Shown here in pieces: positions 53,425 to 63,200 of a stretch of DNA of 64,000 nucleotides; positions within the stretch are counted from its first letter, which is position 1; every line of letters begins with the position of its first letter. Below the pieces are notes generated by a model. It was not told the DNA's origin and searched no databases. It worked only from the letters and a program-made list of their open reading frames with translations. The position numbers were made by a program, and so were the translations under genes. The DNA is taken from NCBI RefSeq assembly GCF_000176175.1, contig NZ_ACZP01000014.1, positions 620,001-684,000 on the forward strand. The letters are read 5' to 3'. The DNA is from Vibrio furnissii CIP 102972. Lineage in GTDB: Bacteria; Pseudomonadota; Gammaproteobacteria; Enterobacterales; Vibrionaceae.

Positions 53425-54813
53425 TTATTGCCAGAAGAACATTGCAATCATCGACAACAAGGCGATACACGCAATATTCAAGAACATCCCCACTCGCATC
53501 ATCTCGCTTTGCTTAATGTGACCCGTGGCGAACACAATCGCGTTCGGTGGTGTTGCAACAGGCAACATAAAGGCACACGAAGCGGCAACAGCAATCAAGA
53601 CCGATAGCAAGATGGGCGAAATACCAAACGCTTCAGCCACACTGGCAAACACTGGGATGAGCAGCGCAGCACTCGCCGTGTTACTGGCAAATTCAGTCAA
53701 GAACACCACAAACGCCGCAATCACCAAAACGATGAACAGCAAGTTCATGTCGGCAATCATCGCACTCAGTTCATTAGCGAGGAATACGCTGGTGCCGGTT
53801 TGTTTCAGCACGTTACTTAAACAGATACCACCACCGAACAGCAGCAATACACCCCAGTCGGCCGTTTTCTCGATGTCTTTCCAATGCACGACACGCGCAA
53901 AGCTGACCAGAACAATCGCTCCCAACGCAATCACGGTATCAAAGCTCTTGAAGCCGCCCAGCATGGCGTTCACCGGCTTACTGAAGATCCACAGGAAAAC
54001 AGTCAGTGCGAAAATGGCCAGCGTGACCACTTTACCTTTATCCCAATCCACCGCTTGGTGATTCAATTCAAAGTGACCACTCAAGTCCGGTTTCAACAGC
54101 AGATAAAGCACCACAATGGCCATCGGCAACATCACCAGCGTCGTGGGTAGACCAAACGCCATCCAATCGGTAAACGACAAGCCAACTTCAGCGGCCGCAA
54201 TCGCATTGGGCGGGCTACCAACCACGGTGGCAATCCCACCAATACTGGCACTGTATGCAATGCCGAGTAGCACGAAAACATAAGTGCTGTGGCCACGATC
54301 GTCATCCACTTTGCTCAGCACGCCAAGTACCAGTGGCAACATCATCGCAGCGGTGGCGGTATTACTGATCCACATGGACAGCACCGCCGTGACACCAAAC
54401 AGCATAAACACGGCCACACTCATTTTGCCACGCGCCATAATCAACACTTTGTCGGCGATGACTTTATCCAACCCTTGGCGGTGCATCGCAGCAGCGAGCG
54501 CAAAACCACCCAAGAAGAGGAAAATCACGGAGTTAGCAAAGTTGTTGAGCGCAGCCTGCGTATCGAAAACACCAAACAACACGGCCATGATTGGAACCAA
54601 AATGGCGGTGACGGTGACGTGCAGTGCTTCGGTCAACCAAAGGACAGCGATAAACGCCAACATACTGATACCGAGGACAACATTCGGTTCAAATGGCAGC
54701 GTCTTAAATAAGATAAAAAATAGCACCACATCCGCCAGGATGATGAGGCTATTGCGGTTAAGAAACCATTCTCGGGTATTGTGGGGTAAAGGGACACTAT
54801 CGTTTCGATTCAT
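53425..54813 (-). CDS. indY: Sodium/dicarboxylate symporter VcINDY homologue
   Basis: Inner-membrane divalent-anion:Na+ symporter (DASS/SLC13) of 462 residues, the same length as V. cholerae VcINDY (VCA0025) and very similar throughout as I recall that sequence. Both substrate/sodium motifs are intact: SNTATAAMM (about 151) and SNTASAALL (about 377), each with the paired proline-rich loop ([10 protein letters not shown] and [10 protein letters not shown]). It imports succinate, malate and fumarate with sodium. Eleven membrane segments plus two re-entrant hairpins are consistent with the hydrophobic profile. Monocistronic. Confidence 0.95.
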   Translation of the reverse strand: MNRNDSVPLPHNTREWFLNRNSLIILADVVLFFILFKTLPFEPNVVLGISMLAFIAVLWLTEALHVTVTAILVPIMAVLFGVFDTQAALNNFANSVIFLFLGGFALAAAMHRQGLDKVIADKVLIMARGKMSVAVFMLFGVTAVLSMWISNTATAAMMLPLVLGVLSKVDDDRGHSTYVFVLLGIAYSASIGGIATVVGSPPNAIAAAEVGLSFTDWMAFGLPTTLVMLPMAIVVLYLLLKPDLSGHFELNHQAVDWDKGKVVTLAIFALTVFLWIFSKPVNAMLGGFKSFDTVIALGAIVLVSFARVVHWKDIEKTADWGVLLLFGGGICLSNVLKQTGTSVFLANELSAMIADMNLLFIVLVIAAFVVFLTEFASNTASAALLIPVFASVAEAFGISPILLSVLIAVAASCAFMLPVATPPNAIVFATGHIKQSEMMRVGMFLNIACIALLSMIAMFFWQ

Positions 54814-55010
54814 TATTATTCTTCCTTATGGAGGCCAATCGGCATCCTGATCATCACATAGAATCAAACAAAGGAGATAATAATTATTGCGAAATTGTTA
54901 AGCCTATCAAAACTATCACTTACAATTTAACACATTGAAATAAATAGAAATCCCAACCCCACAAAATTTAACAAATCAGGAAAACACGTGTTTCAATTAA
55001 AACAATTTAC

Positions 55011-55868
55011 CTAGTCAATGAATTTAACAATTTGTTCAAAAGCAGATTTCACTTCATTTCCTTTCATAATTCTTCCATGTCCTTGATTTTTGGTCGTAAT
55101 CAAAGTGACGTTTGCAATTTCCTCGGCTGCCTTGTGTGATTCGGCATAACGCGCAAAGCGATCCTTTTCATCATGAACAATGATGGTTGGTGTACGACGT
55201 AACGTCAGGCTTTGATACGGTTGAATGGAATGGATGGGATAACGGTACTCATCTTGAACTTCGTTAACCACTTCTTCAAACAGACGCATCGAATAACCAG
55301 AGCGAGCCACTGTGCCAAACAAATTGTCCAAGTAGTCGAGTACTGGTGCGATGAGCATCATCGGGCAGTCTGCCAGCTTGGCATGGCGACATTCCAGCGC
55401 AGTGACGTTCCCCATGCTGTGGCCGATCAACCCGATGAACGCCGGTTCACTGTCAAGAATCGCCTCCAAACCACGCACAAACGCCGGAACGTGACCAAAT
55501 GCCCCTTCACTCTCACCATGCGCGGGATGATCGTAAGCCAGCGCGGTATAACCTTGCGCTGCGATGTGCTCCATCAAAGGAAAGAACTGGCTCGATGCCC
55601 CCGACCAGCCATGAGTCAGCAACCACACTGGCCCTTCGCCCAGGCGATAGGTGGTTAATTTGCCTTCCGCAGAATCTACCTGACTTTTGATCATGCCTTG
55701 CGGCACCTCGTTCTTTGCCGTCATGCGAGCAGGCGTGAGCAACAATTTGCGCGCCGTTTTACGCGCATGGGCTGGCGCCACCGTATGGTGCAGGCGGGTG
55801 GTCCAATTCACGAGGCTGCGACGCAGACTGAATTTGCCAGACGTATTGAAATAAATCTTCTCACTCAT
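55011..55868 (-). CDS. Alpha/beta hydrolase
   Basis: Cytoplasmic alpha/beta-hydrolase-fold protein of 285 residues. The nucleophile elbow GHSMG (about 134-138), the oxyanion region LLTHGWSGASSQFFPLMEHI, a putative acid in VHDEKDRFA and the catalytic histidine in TKNQGHGRIM are all present. Esterase or lipase activity is probable; the substrate is unknown. The ATG at 55868 has AAGGATA 6 bases before it. It lies 102 bases behind a TetR regulator gene on the same strand, and the gap holds a palindrome, so it is probably that repressor's target. Confidence 0.88.
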   Translation of the reverse strand: MSEKIYFNTSGKFSLRRSLVNWTTRLHHTVAPAHARKTARKLLLTPARMTAKNEVPQGMIKSQVDSAEGKLTTYRLGEGPVWLLTHGWSGASSQFFPLMEHIAAQGYTALAYDHPAHGESEGAFGHVPAFVRGLEAILDSEPAFIGLIGHSMGNVTALECRHAKLADCPMMLIAPVLDYLDNLFGTVARSGYSMRLFEEVVNEVQDEYRYPIHSIQPYQSLTLRRTPTIIVHDEKDRFARYAESHKAAEEIANVTLITTKNQGHGRIMKGNEVKSAFEQIVKFID

Positions 55869-55890
55869 GGTGTTATCCTTCAGCACAAAA

Positions 55891-55902
55891 ACGAACGTTC
55901 GT
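55891..55902. promoter_or_regulatory. Palindrome ACGAACGTTCGT, candidate TetR operator
   Basis: A perfect 12-base palindrome lies 22 bases upstream of the hydrolase ATG. A related CGTTCGT sequence occurs upstream of the TetR gene at 56604-56610. Both contain the ACGTTCGT-like core common to TetR sites. Confidence 0.6.
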
Positions 55903-55970
55903 GCTTTTTATTAGTAAAAATTTTTGTGTTCAGGCTCACTCGCTAAATGGACACGCGTGAGCCAAATGCT

Positions 55971-56564
55971 TTAGGCCTTTTTCCAGCGCGCCAGCAGCGC
56001 ATCGACGCCCTGCCAAAAATGCTGGTCACTTTGCTCTTGCCCATAGATTGAATAAAACAGATGCGCACTCAGATAGAGCCCATACAATTCATAACTCGCT
56101 TGCTGAGCATTCAGGCTTGCGACAAACTGCCCTTGCTCAACGCCTTTGCTGATTTGAATCTGCAAATAGTGAATCCAGCTCGAAATCGCCGCTTTTAAGG
56201 TTTGTTGAATGGCACAATCGGTGTACGCCGCTTCTTTCCACGCATCTAAAAACATACAACTGCCTTGAAACGATTGGTTCCAGCCCAACCAGTTGTCCAA
56301 AATTCGGCGCAGTTTGCGTTCGATGTCGCCATCACCCAGTTCACGAGCCGGCACGATCACTCGGTGGATAAAGGTTTGATTCGCAAATTCCAACACCGCG
56401 ATTTGCAGGTTCTCTTTGGAATTGAAGTGCGCGAACAACCCACTTTTAGACATACCACACTGCTTAGCCAGCTCACCGATGGTCAAACTTTCCAAACCAT
56501 TGGCGCTTGCCAGCTCAAACGCCGTGAGCAATATATTCTCTCGAGTGATTCGACCTTTACTCAT
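55971..56564 (-). CDS. TetR-family transcriptional regulator
   Basis: Repressor of 197 residues. The N-terminal TetR helix-turn-helix is complete (ITRENILLTAFELASANGLESLTIGELAKQCGMSKSGLFAHFNSKENL, about 5-52). The C-terminal ligand domain (about 75-195), with FQGSCMFLDAWKEAAYTD, is of the TetR_C class often linked to fatty-acid or drug ligands. Candidate operators lie in its own upstream region and before the neighbouring hydrolase gene, which suggests autoregulation and control of the hydrolase. Confidence 0.92.
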   Translation of the reverse strand: MSKGRITRENILLTAFELASANGLESLTIGELAKQCGMSKSGLFAHFNSKENLQIAVLEFANQTFIHRVIVPARELGDGDIERKLRRILDNWLGWNQSFQGSCMFLDAWKEAAYTDCAIQQTLKAAISSWIHYLQIQISKGVEQGQFVASLNAQQASYELYGLYLSAHLFYSIYGQEQSDQHFWQGVDALLARWKKA

Positions 56565-56599
56565 TATTGACCGCCGTAATTACAAGACACTCTATTTTT

Positions 56600-56615
56600 A
56601 GCACGTTCGTTCTAT
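56600..56615. promoter_or_regulatory. Possible second TetR half-operator
   Basis: AGCACGTTCGTTCT shares AGCACG and GTTCGTT blocks with the reverse complement of the palindrome region at 55891-55906. It lies 36 bases upstream of the TetR start codon, in the gap to the divergent AEC carrier gene. Confidence 0.45.
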
Positions 56616-56690
56616 TTTGCAAATTTGATTTCTCGCGCACCTCAATCTGTGAAAGAATGATGAAATTGCGACCACATTCAAAGGATTGAT

Positions 56691-57647
56691 ATGGAAGGGA
56701 TAATAGAGCAACTGCAGTTTTCCGCGTCGATTACCGGCCCGATTTGTCTCATGCTGGTTTTGGGGGTTGTGTTTAAACGCATGAACCTGATCAACGAAAA
56801 CTTCATTGAAGTTGCGTCCCGTATGGTATTTCAAGTCACGCTGCCCGCCATGCTGTTCCTCAGTATTGTCGGCTCTCATCACGACTTCTCATCCAGCGCA
56901 GCGCTAATCATCTTTGGGTTGGTGGCCAACTTTTCGTTCTTCCTCTTTACCACCATCATGACCAAACGCGCCTTTCGCGACCCGCGCGATCAAGGGGTGA
57001 TCATTCAAGGCGGATTTCGAGCCAATACCGCCATCATCGGCCTGGCGTATGTTGCGAACACGTACTCCGATGCCGGGGTGGCGTTGGCCGCAATTTACGT
57101 TGCGGCGACAACCGTGCTGTATAACATTCAAGCCGTCATTGCACTGACACCGAAAGGTGAAACCACAGGCCCCAAGGCCAGCGCACTGATTCTCAAAACA
57201 TTGACCAAGAACCCGTTGATCATCTCAATTCTGCTCGGTGTGGTGTGTTATTTTCTCGCCGTGCCTATCCCCGATATCGTCACGCAGGCAGGGCATTACT
57301 TTGCCAATATGACACTGCCTTTGGCCCTGTTGTGTACTGGCGGCTCGTTGGACATGCGCTCTCTCAAAGATGATAAGAGTTCAGCGTGGTTTTCCACAGC
57401 ATTCAAGCTGGTGTTATCCCCCATCATGATCACCGGCGCAGCCTTACTCTATGGCTTCCGCGGGATTGATTTGGGCTTGATTTTCCTGATGAGCGCATCG
57501 CCCACCGCTGCAGCCAGCTATGTGATGGCGCGCGCTATGGGCGGCAACGCCACATTGGCCGCCAACATCATCGCACTCACCACCGTATTCTCTTTGCTCT
57601 CATGTACGCTGGGCATTTTCATTCTCTCTAGCTTGCAGCTCATCTAG
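56691..57647 (+). CDS. AEC-family auxin-efflux-carrier-like transporter
   Basis: Inner-membrane protein of 318 residues with about ten hydrophobic segments in two inverted halves. The pattern SITGPICLMLVLGVVFKR, GFRANTAIIGLAYVANTY (about 99-116, the crossover helix) and MSASPTAAASYVMARAMGG (second crossover) is typical of AEC permeases (YfdV/MdcF-like). Such proteins move malonate, malate or other anions; the substrate here is not evident. It starts opposite the TetR gene with a 126-base gap. Confidence 0.9.
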   Translation: MEGIIEQLQFSASITGPICLMLVLGVVFKRMNLINENFIEVASRMVFQVTLPAMLFLSIVGSHHDFSSSAALIIFGLVANFSFFLFTTIMTKRAFRDPRDQGVIIQGGFRANTAIIGLAYVANTYSDAGVALAAIYVAATTVLYNIQAVIALTPKGETTGPKASALILKTLTKNPLIISILLGVVCYFLAVPIPDIVTQAGHYFANMTLPLALLCTGGSLDMRSLKDDKSSAWFSTAFKLVLSPIMITGAALLYGFRGIDLGLIFLMSASPTAAASYVMARAMGGNATLAANIIALTTVFSLLSCTLGIFILSSLQLI

Positions 57648-57824
57648 CCGCGAAACGGTTGTTCCCCGTTCAACGTACGGACGTTGGGCGGAACACCAAA
57701 CCGACGTGATCGCGCCGCTCACGCACGCGACATTTGCCTGATGGTCATTTCGCCCGCTACGCTTAACGTCAGAGATAGAACGAACCGCCTGAAATCGCGA
57801 CTCTTTTGTGAAACAAGGAACCTT

Positions 57825-58463
57825 ATGTTGGCACGTTGGCTCAGCACCGCTTTGTGGATACTTCCTATGCTTTCTTGGGCAAACGACGCGCCCCCGATCG
57901 CGTGGCATATGGCAAAAAGCGACAACGGCATCACCATTCAAACCCGAAAACATCGTGACGGCTTGGTCGAAATTCGCGCGCAGATGTTGGTACCCACCAC
58001 ATACGCAGCTTTCATGAACCTGCTAGAAAACAGCAGCAATCTGCCCAACTGGATTGATCATGTCGCCTCTAGCCGAGTCCTCAAAAAGATTTCAGACCAC
58101 GAGAATATTGTCTACACGCGTTTCTCGGCGCCCTGGCCAGCTCGCGATAGAGACATGGTGACGTATTCGCAGTTTCAGCAGTTTCCTGGGTCTTTGGTTT
58201 TAACCATTGAGGATGCGTCGGATCAGTATCCGGAGAAAGAAGGATTTGTGCGAATCAAAGCGGTGAAAGCAACGTGGGTACTGGAAAAACTAACCAATGG
58301 CATGACACACATCGACTACACCGCCTTTGCCGATCCGGGCGGCATGCTACCCAATTGGCTGGCGAACAAACTCTCTGTGTCGAGTGCTTTCAATACCTTT
58401 GAAGCGTTGAGGGAGCAGCTCCCCAAATACCAAGGTAAGCGGCACCCTCATGTGACCGAGTGA
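57825..58463 (+). CDS. Exported START-domain lipid-binding protein
   Basis: Protein of 212 residues with a short signal peptide (LARWLSTALWILPMLSWA) and a START/Bet v1-like domain. Seen are SDNGITIQTRKHRDG, VASSRVLKKISDHENIVYTRFSAPWPARDRDMVTY and GGMLPNWLANKLSVSSAFNTFEALREQL; the PWP-RDRD and GG-PxWLxN motifs are typical of bacterial START proteins. It probably binds a hydrophobic ligand in the periplasm. The ATG at 57825 follows AAGGAA; the longer frame to 57684 is not supported. It converges with the MAPEG gene, and the stop codons are adjacent. Confidence 0.9.
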   Translation: MLARWLSTALWILPMLSWANDAPPIAWHMAKSDNGITIQTRKHRDGLVEIRAQMLVPTTYAAFMNLLENSSNLPNWIDHVASSRVLKKISDHENIVYTRFSAPWPARDRDMVTYSQFQQFPGSLVLTIEDASDQYPEKEGFVRIKAVKATWVLEKLTNGMTHIDYTAFADPGGMLPNWLANKLSVSSAFNTFEALREQLPKYQGKRHPHVTE

Positions 58464-58850
58464 TCAGAACAGTTTGCCGTAGGGCAGATAAATCAGATTC
58501 AGCACCATCAAGACCACCATCACGCCAAACGTCAGCTTCATGCCTGTAACGCGGCCTTTAAGTTGATCGTTTAAGATCGCTTTGGCATGCAGCAAACGAC
58601 CGAGAATGAAAGCGATGCCAGTCGCATGCAGCCACCATACATTCGCGCCGTTGAACTCAGCAAAGCCCATCAAAATCAACGTGATCGGTATATACTCCGC
58701 CGCATTGCCCTGCGCACTACGCGCCAAAGTCAACGCATTCACGCCCCCATCCATATACTTCACCTGATGGCGCCGACGCTGCTTGATCACCTGCACCGCC
58801 AACCCTATCAATAACCCAGCCAAAATGACGGCATACAACGCTGTAACCAT
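58464..58850 (-). CDS. MAPEG-family membrane protein
   Basis: Inner-membrane protein of 128 residues with four hydrophobic segments. It belongs to the MAPEG family (membrane-associated eicosanoid/glutathione metabolism), shown by RSAQGNAAEYIPITLILMGF (about 45-64) with the conserved asparagine and glutamate, and by HATGIAFILGRLLHA. The bacterial role (YecN-like) is unknown; glutathione-dependent activity is possible. AAGGAA precedes the ATG. A 44-codon copy of its N-terminus stands immediately upstream on the same strand. Confidence 0.9.
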   Translation of the reverse strand: MVTALYAVILAGLLIGLAVQVIKQRRRHQVKYMDGGVNALTLARSAQGNAAEYIPITLILMGFAEFNGANVWWLHATGIAFILGRLLHAKAILNDQLKGRVTGMKLTFGVMVVLMVLNLIYLPYGKLF

Positions 58851-58909
58851 AAGATTTCCTTACTCTCCATTGAGGAGATAAGTGTAGATGAAAAGAGAGG
58901 AAAGAAAAA

Positions 58910-58927
58910 AGCGCTGCGTGCAGCGCT
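58910..58927 (-). terminator. Terminator between the MAPEG remnant and MAPEG
   Basis: Stem AGCGCTGC/GCAGCGCT followed by six T on the minus strand, directly after the remnant's stop codon. Confidence 0.85.
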
Positions 58928-58928
58928 C

Positions 58929-59063
58929 TTAGGTATCGCAGAGAAAGGCATCCACATCACCATCAGCAAACAGCACCTGATGTTTACGCCGCTGACGAAT
59001 CACCTGTACGGCTAAGTAAATTGACCAGCCGCACAGAACGACGGCATACCCTGTTGTGACCAT
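58929..59063 (-). pseudogene. Truncated tandem copy of the MAPEG gene
   Basis: A 44-codon ORF whose product (MVTTGYAVVLCGWSIYLAVQ then VIRQRRKHQVLFADGD) matches the MAPEG protein's N-terminus at about 25 of the first 37 residues, then diverges and stops. It has its own ribosome binding site (AGGAACGG) and a strong terminator right after the stop codon. It therefore looks like a duplicated gene trimmed by a deletion down to one membrane helix plus the basic loop. Translation of the remnant as a single-span microprotein is possible. The reading frame is intact, so 'pseudogene' reflects its origin, not proof of silence. Confidence 0.7.
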
Positions 59064-59111
59064 ATCCGTTCCTAAACACGAATATCTAGAAAAGTGAGTA
59101 TAGATGAAAGT

Positions 59112-60218
59112 TTAATCCACCCAATCATTACGGCGAGTAAAACCATCTATGTATACCATTGGTGTTATATCTTTCATAAATAACTTAACTTTTTCATTTA
59201 CCTTAGCCTTTTCTTCCTCATTTAAGGTATGAACATCAAAAGCATATTTCCCTGACAACCCTTTATAGAGAGCATTATAGAAATATTTATTTTCACTGCC
59301 TTCATGAGAACGATGGTATTTATATTCCACTGCGCTTGTAGAACCCAGTTTTAAGGCTAAATTTCTTAATCTCTCACTCTCTTCCTTTGATGTTTCTTTT
59401 AAGTAATAAGCCAAGTCATTTACAGCAGGTATATAATTATTATTGGCGGCAATCGTTAACAAATCGATGGCTAATTGGTACTGCTCTACTGTTTTGGATT
59501 CAGACTTACCTTTACTCGGTGAATAAATTAAAATGGTATTTACATAGTCCATCAAGGGTTGGTAATAATGATTTTGAGAAAAGCGAATTACCTCTTGAAT
59601 ATACTGAGCCCGAGTCTCTTTCGATTGGTCTAATTCTTGCTGTTTTAGTAAAAAATATTGAGCTCGCAGATCACCTTTCTCAGAGAGAGGTTTAAAAAGT
59701 TCGATGGCTTTTTGAAAATTATCGTCTGTGCAAAGTTGAGCTGAATTTGGATCACTAATTCCTAAGGATTGAGCAACCTGACTATCTAATGAACCAGTGC
59801 CCAAATAGGCACAAGCGTGACTATTTTTTGCGATGGCTAAAGCTGCGTATGGATTGCCCAAGGTTAACGACTTAAAGATTAAGTTAATAACTTCGCGTCT
59901 CTTGTTGTTATCCAACAACAACATACGAGCGTACCATAACATGGCATCTGGATTGCCCTCATCTATCAAGCTTAATAAGCCACCTTCTGCGACATCCCAT
60001 TGACCATGCTGAATGTTGACTAATATCTCATACATCTTATCTCCCGGCTTTACGGTGCTCGAGATGTAAGGATCAGCCGCTTTTTTATTAATATTTTCGG
60101 TAATAAATGGCTGAAATAGTGCAATATCGTCTTGTGGGTTAGGCTTACAAGCCACCAGCCCAATCATAATGCTCAGCAGCAAAACAAAACGGGCAATTCG
60201 ATTAGGATAAGGCTTCAT
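59112..60218 (-). CDS. Sel1-like lipoprotein, candidate T6SS immunity protein
   Basis: Protein of 368 residues with a lipoprotein signal peptide (RFVLLLSIMIGLVAC; lipobox LVAC, Cys24, Lys at +2, which favours the outer membrane). The body is helical with Sel1/TPR-like units (LLSLIDEGNPDAMLWYARML, LTLGNPYAALAIAKNSHA, LKPLSEKGDLRAQYFLLKQQ). Its start overlaps the end of the 1227-residue LysM protein by 17 bases, in the slot that holds the immunity gene of V. cholerae's vasX cluster. The base composition is clearly A+T-richer than most of the window. Immunity is inferred from position, overlap and export, not from homology. Confidence 0.78.
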   Translation of the reverse strand: MKPYPNRIARFVLLLSIMIGLVACKPNPQDDIALFQPFITENINKKAADPYISSTVKPGDKMYEILVNIQHGQWDVAEGGLLSLIDEGNPDAMLWYARMLLLDNNKRREVINLIFKSLTLGNPYAALAIAKNSHACAYLGTGSLDSQVAQSLGISDPNSAQLCTDDNFQKAIELFKPLSEKGDLRAQYFLLKQQELDQSKETRAQYIQEVIRFSQNHYYQPLMDYVNTILIYSPSKGKSESKTVEQYQLAIDLLTIAANNNYIPAVNDLAYYLKETSKEESERLRNLALKLGSTSAVEYKYHRSHEGSENKYFYNALYKGLSGKYAFDVHTLNEEEKAKVNEKVKLFMKDITPMVYIDGFTRRNDWVD

Positions 60219-63200
60219 GAATACTCCAATTGATAATAGTTTCGTTCTTTTTCACTAGCTCACTTTGTGACTCTGTTTCTAGCCATATTTGCACTTTTTG
60301 ACCGACCACTGGATTTTGTACCAGACCAATCGGGTAAGCAAAATACTGGGTTGGCTTTGGAATTCCAACCAACAGGCCGCTCTGGAACGACTCATCATAA
60401 CGAGTTAATACCATATTTTTGCAAAGTGTTTTACTCGCGTCATCAAACCTGTTAGAAAATATCTTATCCTTGCTGAAATCCGAAGCTTTCACAAACCTCG
60501 CCAATCTTAGCCACTGGGCTTGATAGGTTTGCCATTCCACCTGATGGTCTTTTTTGCCTGCGGGAAGTTTCCCCATCGCAATCAAAGTTTCTTTCCACTG
60601 CCTCTGGTTGGCTTCTTCACCAACGCTCTCATCTGCCGATAGCCATTGCATAATTTGTACAATGGCTTGGGCTTGAAGTTGATTCGCTTCTTGCTTCGTT
60701 CTGGATTGGCCTTGAACTAAACTGCTCAAAATATTACAGAGCGTTTCTGGTGGTAATGTCACTGTCCATTTACGCATAATGTCACTTCGTTTGGTATCTG
60801 TTATGCGTTCGGCTAAAAACGGTGCATATTCCTGACTCAGTACCTGCTGCTTATAATCCGTTAAGGCTGTTTCAGGCATCAGCAATACCTGCGCCAACCC
60901 CAAACCCAGACCGAACGCAAGCGTCATTAAGCTATTGAGTTCGTTAAAACTATCGTTAATGCCATTGGCATCCGCCTCTCCGAAAATCGCTAAGCGGCGG
61001 AAATGACTCTGTTTTAACACGCCAAGTAAACAACCAATAAACTCATCAGCGGCGTTAGCATCAAGATTAATCGCCACTTTACCTGTGCAGCCGGGTCCCA
61101 CAACTAGGCCCGCTGAAGCCACTAAGATGATAACTCCACCCTGAATCAGCAAACGAAACTCGGCGTGATAACCCGCACCAAATGAACCTGATAGTTCGCC
61201 ATCAATTGAGCCCAACTTTTTCGGTGGCTTAGGAGGCTTACTCTGAGTTACACACTTAACCTCAGGTGGAGCCCAATACACCGCAGCGCCTAAAGTACCC
61301 CCTGCCTCTACCCCAGCAAATGCATCCACACTAATCGCCGCTTCTCCGGCATAACCGGCTTGTCCTGCACTCCTTAAATTGCCCCCCCCAAAGGTATAGG
61401 CATCGTAAATATTGGGATCCAATAACCCGATAGTACTGCCTTTAATACCAAAGCCGTCACTCACATCACTCGGCCCTATAGCGACCTTAGCGCTTAATTG
61501 ACATGATGCAGCAGCCAATCCGTAAACGGAGCCTGCGATGCAAACCCGCAAATCACCAGCTTCATATTTATGTTCACGACTGTGTTTATCAACGTAGGTT
61601 AAGCTAATATCATACCCTTTCACTTGCTCCACCTGCTCTGGCTTCATCGCTTTATTTTCAGGGATAAACGGGAGCCAAAATGCAAAACTAAGCTGCCCTT
61701 GCAGAGCCGTGAACTGAGCAGATATTGAGCCAGAACCACCTATATTTCGGCGCTTTTTGATTAAGTTTTGGTAAGAGCTTACCGGTGAATTGAGATCAGC
61801 TTCAGCTTTAGTAGATAAGCGCAATAACTGAGCACCCGCATCAACCGAATAAGCCGATGTTTCACCATTTGGTCCTTTACCACCTTGGTAATGGTAGCTA
61901 TCTTGCCAGAATGCAGTGTCAAACTCAGCACTAGCTTTGATAGGCATTAAATCCAACTTATTTTCTGGCTTACTCAGCGCATCCAGTGCGTCAGTCAATG
62001 AACCGGCTTCGACAATATTTTTGCCTGTTGATTTCGTTGCACTAAAGGTTATCCTTTCGGTGATTACTCGTACATGCCCTGCCGCTATGGCCGCTTCTCG
62101 ATCCTCGTTGTTTTCTGGAATAAGCCAATGTGGGCCTCGGATATAGAACACTTTCTTATCTGAAAGTAAGCAACACTCCACCGCTTGGAGATCGTTAGCT
62201 TCTGCTTTATTAATAAAACCTGACTTCTGCTTTTCTTTAGGCTTATATTTAGTTTCATCCCATAGCAGGGTCAGCGTCGGCGGCATTTCGCTTTCATTAC
62301 CCAGAGTAAACTCTAAACTACCTGCACCTTGCGCAGCGCGTTTTTGAGCCAGTGATTTTAAGTACTCTAAGCGAGCTATCGCGAGTTTTTTAACCCAAAG
62401 TAATTGCTTAAACAGTTCATCAATCGGAGTTGAAGCGCCGCTACCCAGCACCTGTGACAGAGCATTTTTATGTTTATTGATTGTCGCATCGATAACAGCT
62501 TCCAGTGCCGTCGCCGTAAAGTAGGACCACGCTGCCGGGCCTGTGATAATTCGGTTGAGATTAACATCCAAAAGATCATTATCAAATTGATCGCCAGCCG
62601 TTTCTGCATACAGGTTTTCGATTAGCTGACTGTCATTGATGATATCGAGTGCTTTGCCCGACTCTCGCCAATTGCGAATTTTTTTTAACGCTGCAGGGCC
62701 ACATGCGATGCCAGATTCGCCTTCCAACTGATTTAAAGTTAAACACTGCTCTTTAATGACCAAACCATAATGGTTGAGACTTTTTAAACTTATCGCACAT
62801 ACAAACGCTTTTTGATTAGCAACGAAATTTTGTTGCTCTTGAACAAAAAGCATCATCATACGAGAACCTTGTTCTAAGGCTTGTTGTAACTGTGTAGGCC
62901 ACGATGCTAAATAAGCTCGAGAACGTTTCACGCCCATGCTCAGAAAATTTTGCTCAGACTTACCGCGGCTGGAATGCATTTGCCGTATCAATAATGCCAA
63001 CGCATTTTGGTGAGTACTGGTAAAGTACTTGAGCTGCTTATCGTAAATAAATTTACTGCCATCATCAGCCACATGGCCTTTTGCGGCATTTTCGGCAGCC
63101 TTTTCAAGCCGTTCGATCTCTTCTTTAATTTTGTCGATAATCAAAGTCCGTAACTGGTGATTGATCTGTTTTTCAAACACTGGGCCTTCTGGTGATGGGC

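Noticed and set aside
54982..54993. 12-base palindrome AAACACGTGTTT after the hydrolase gene
   Set aside because: It has no T tract and lies downstream of a gene in an A+T-rich region. A terminator or operator role cannot be supported.
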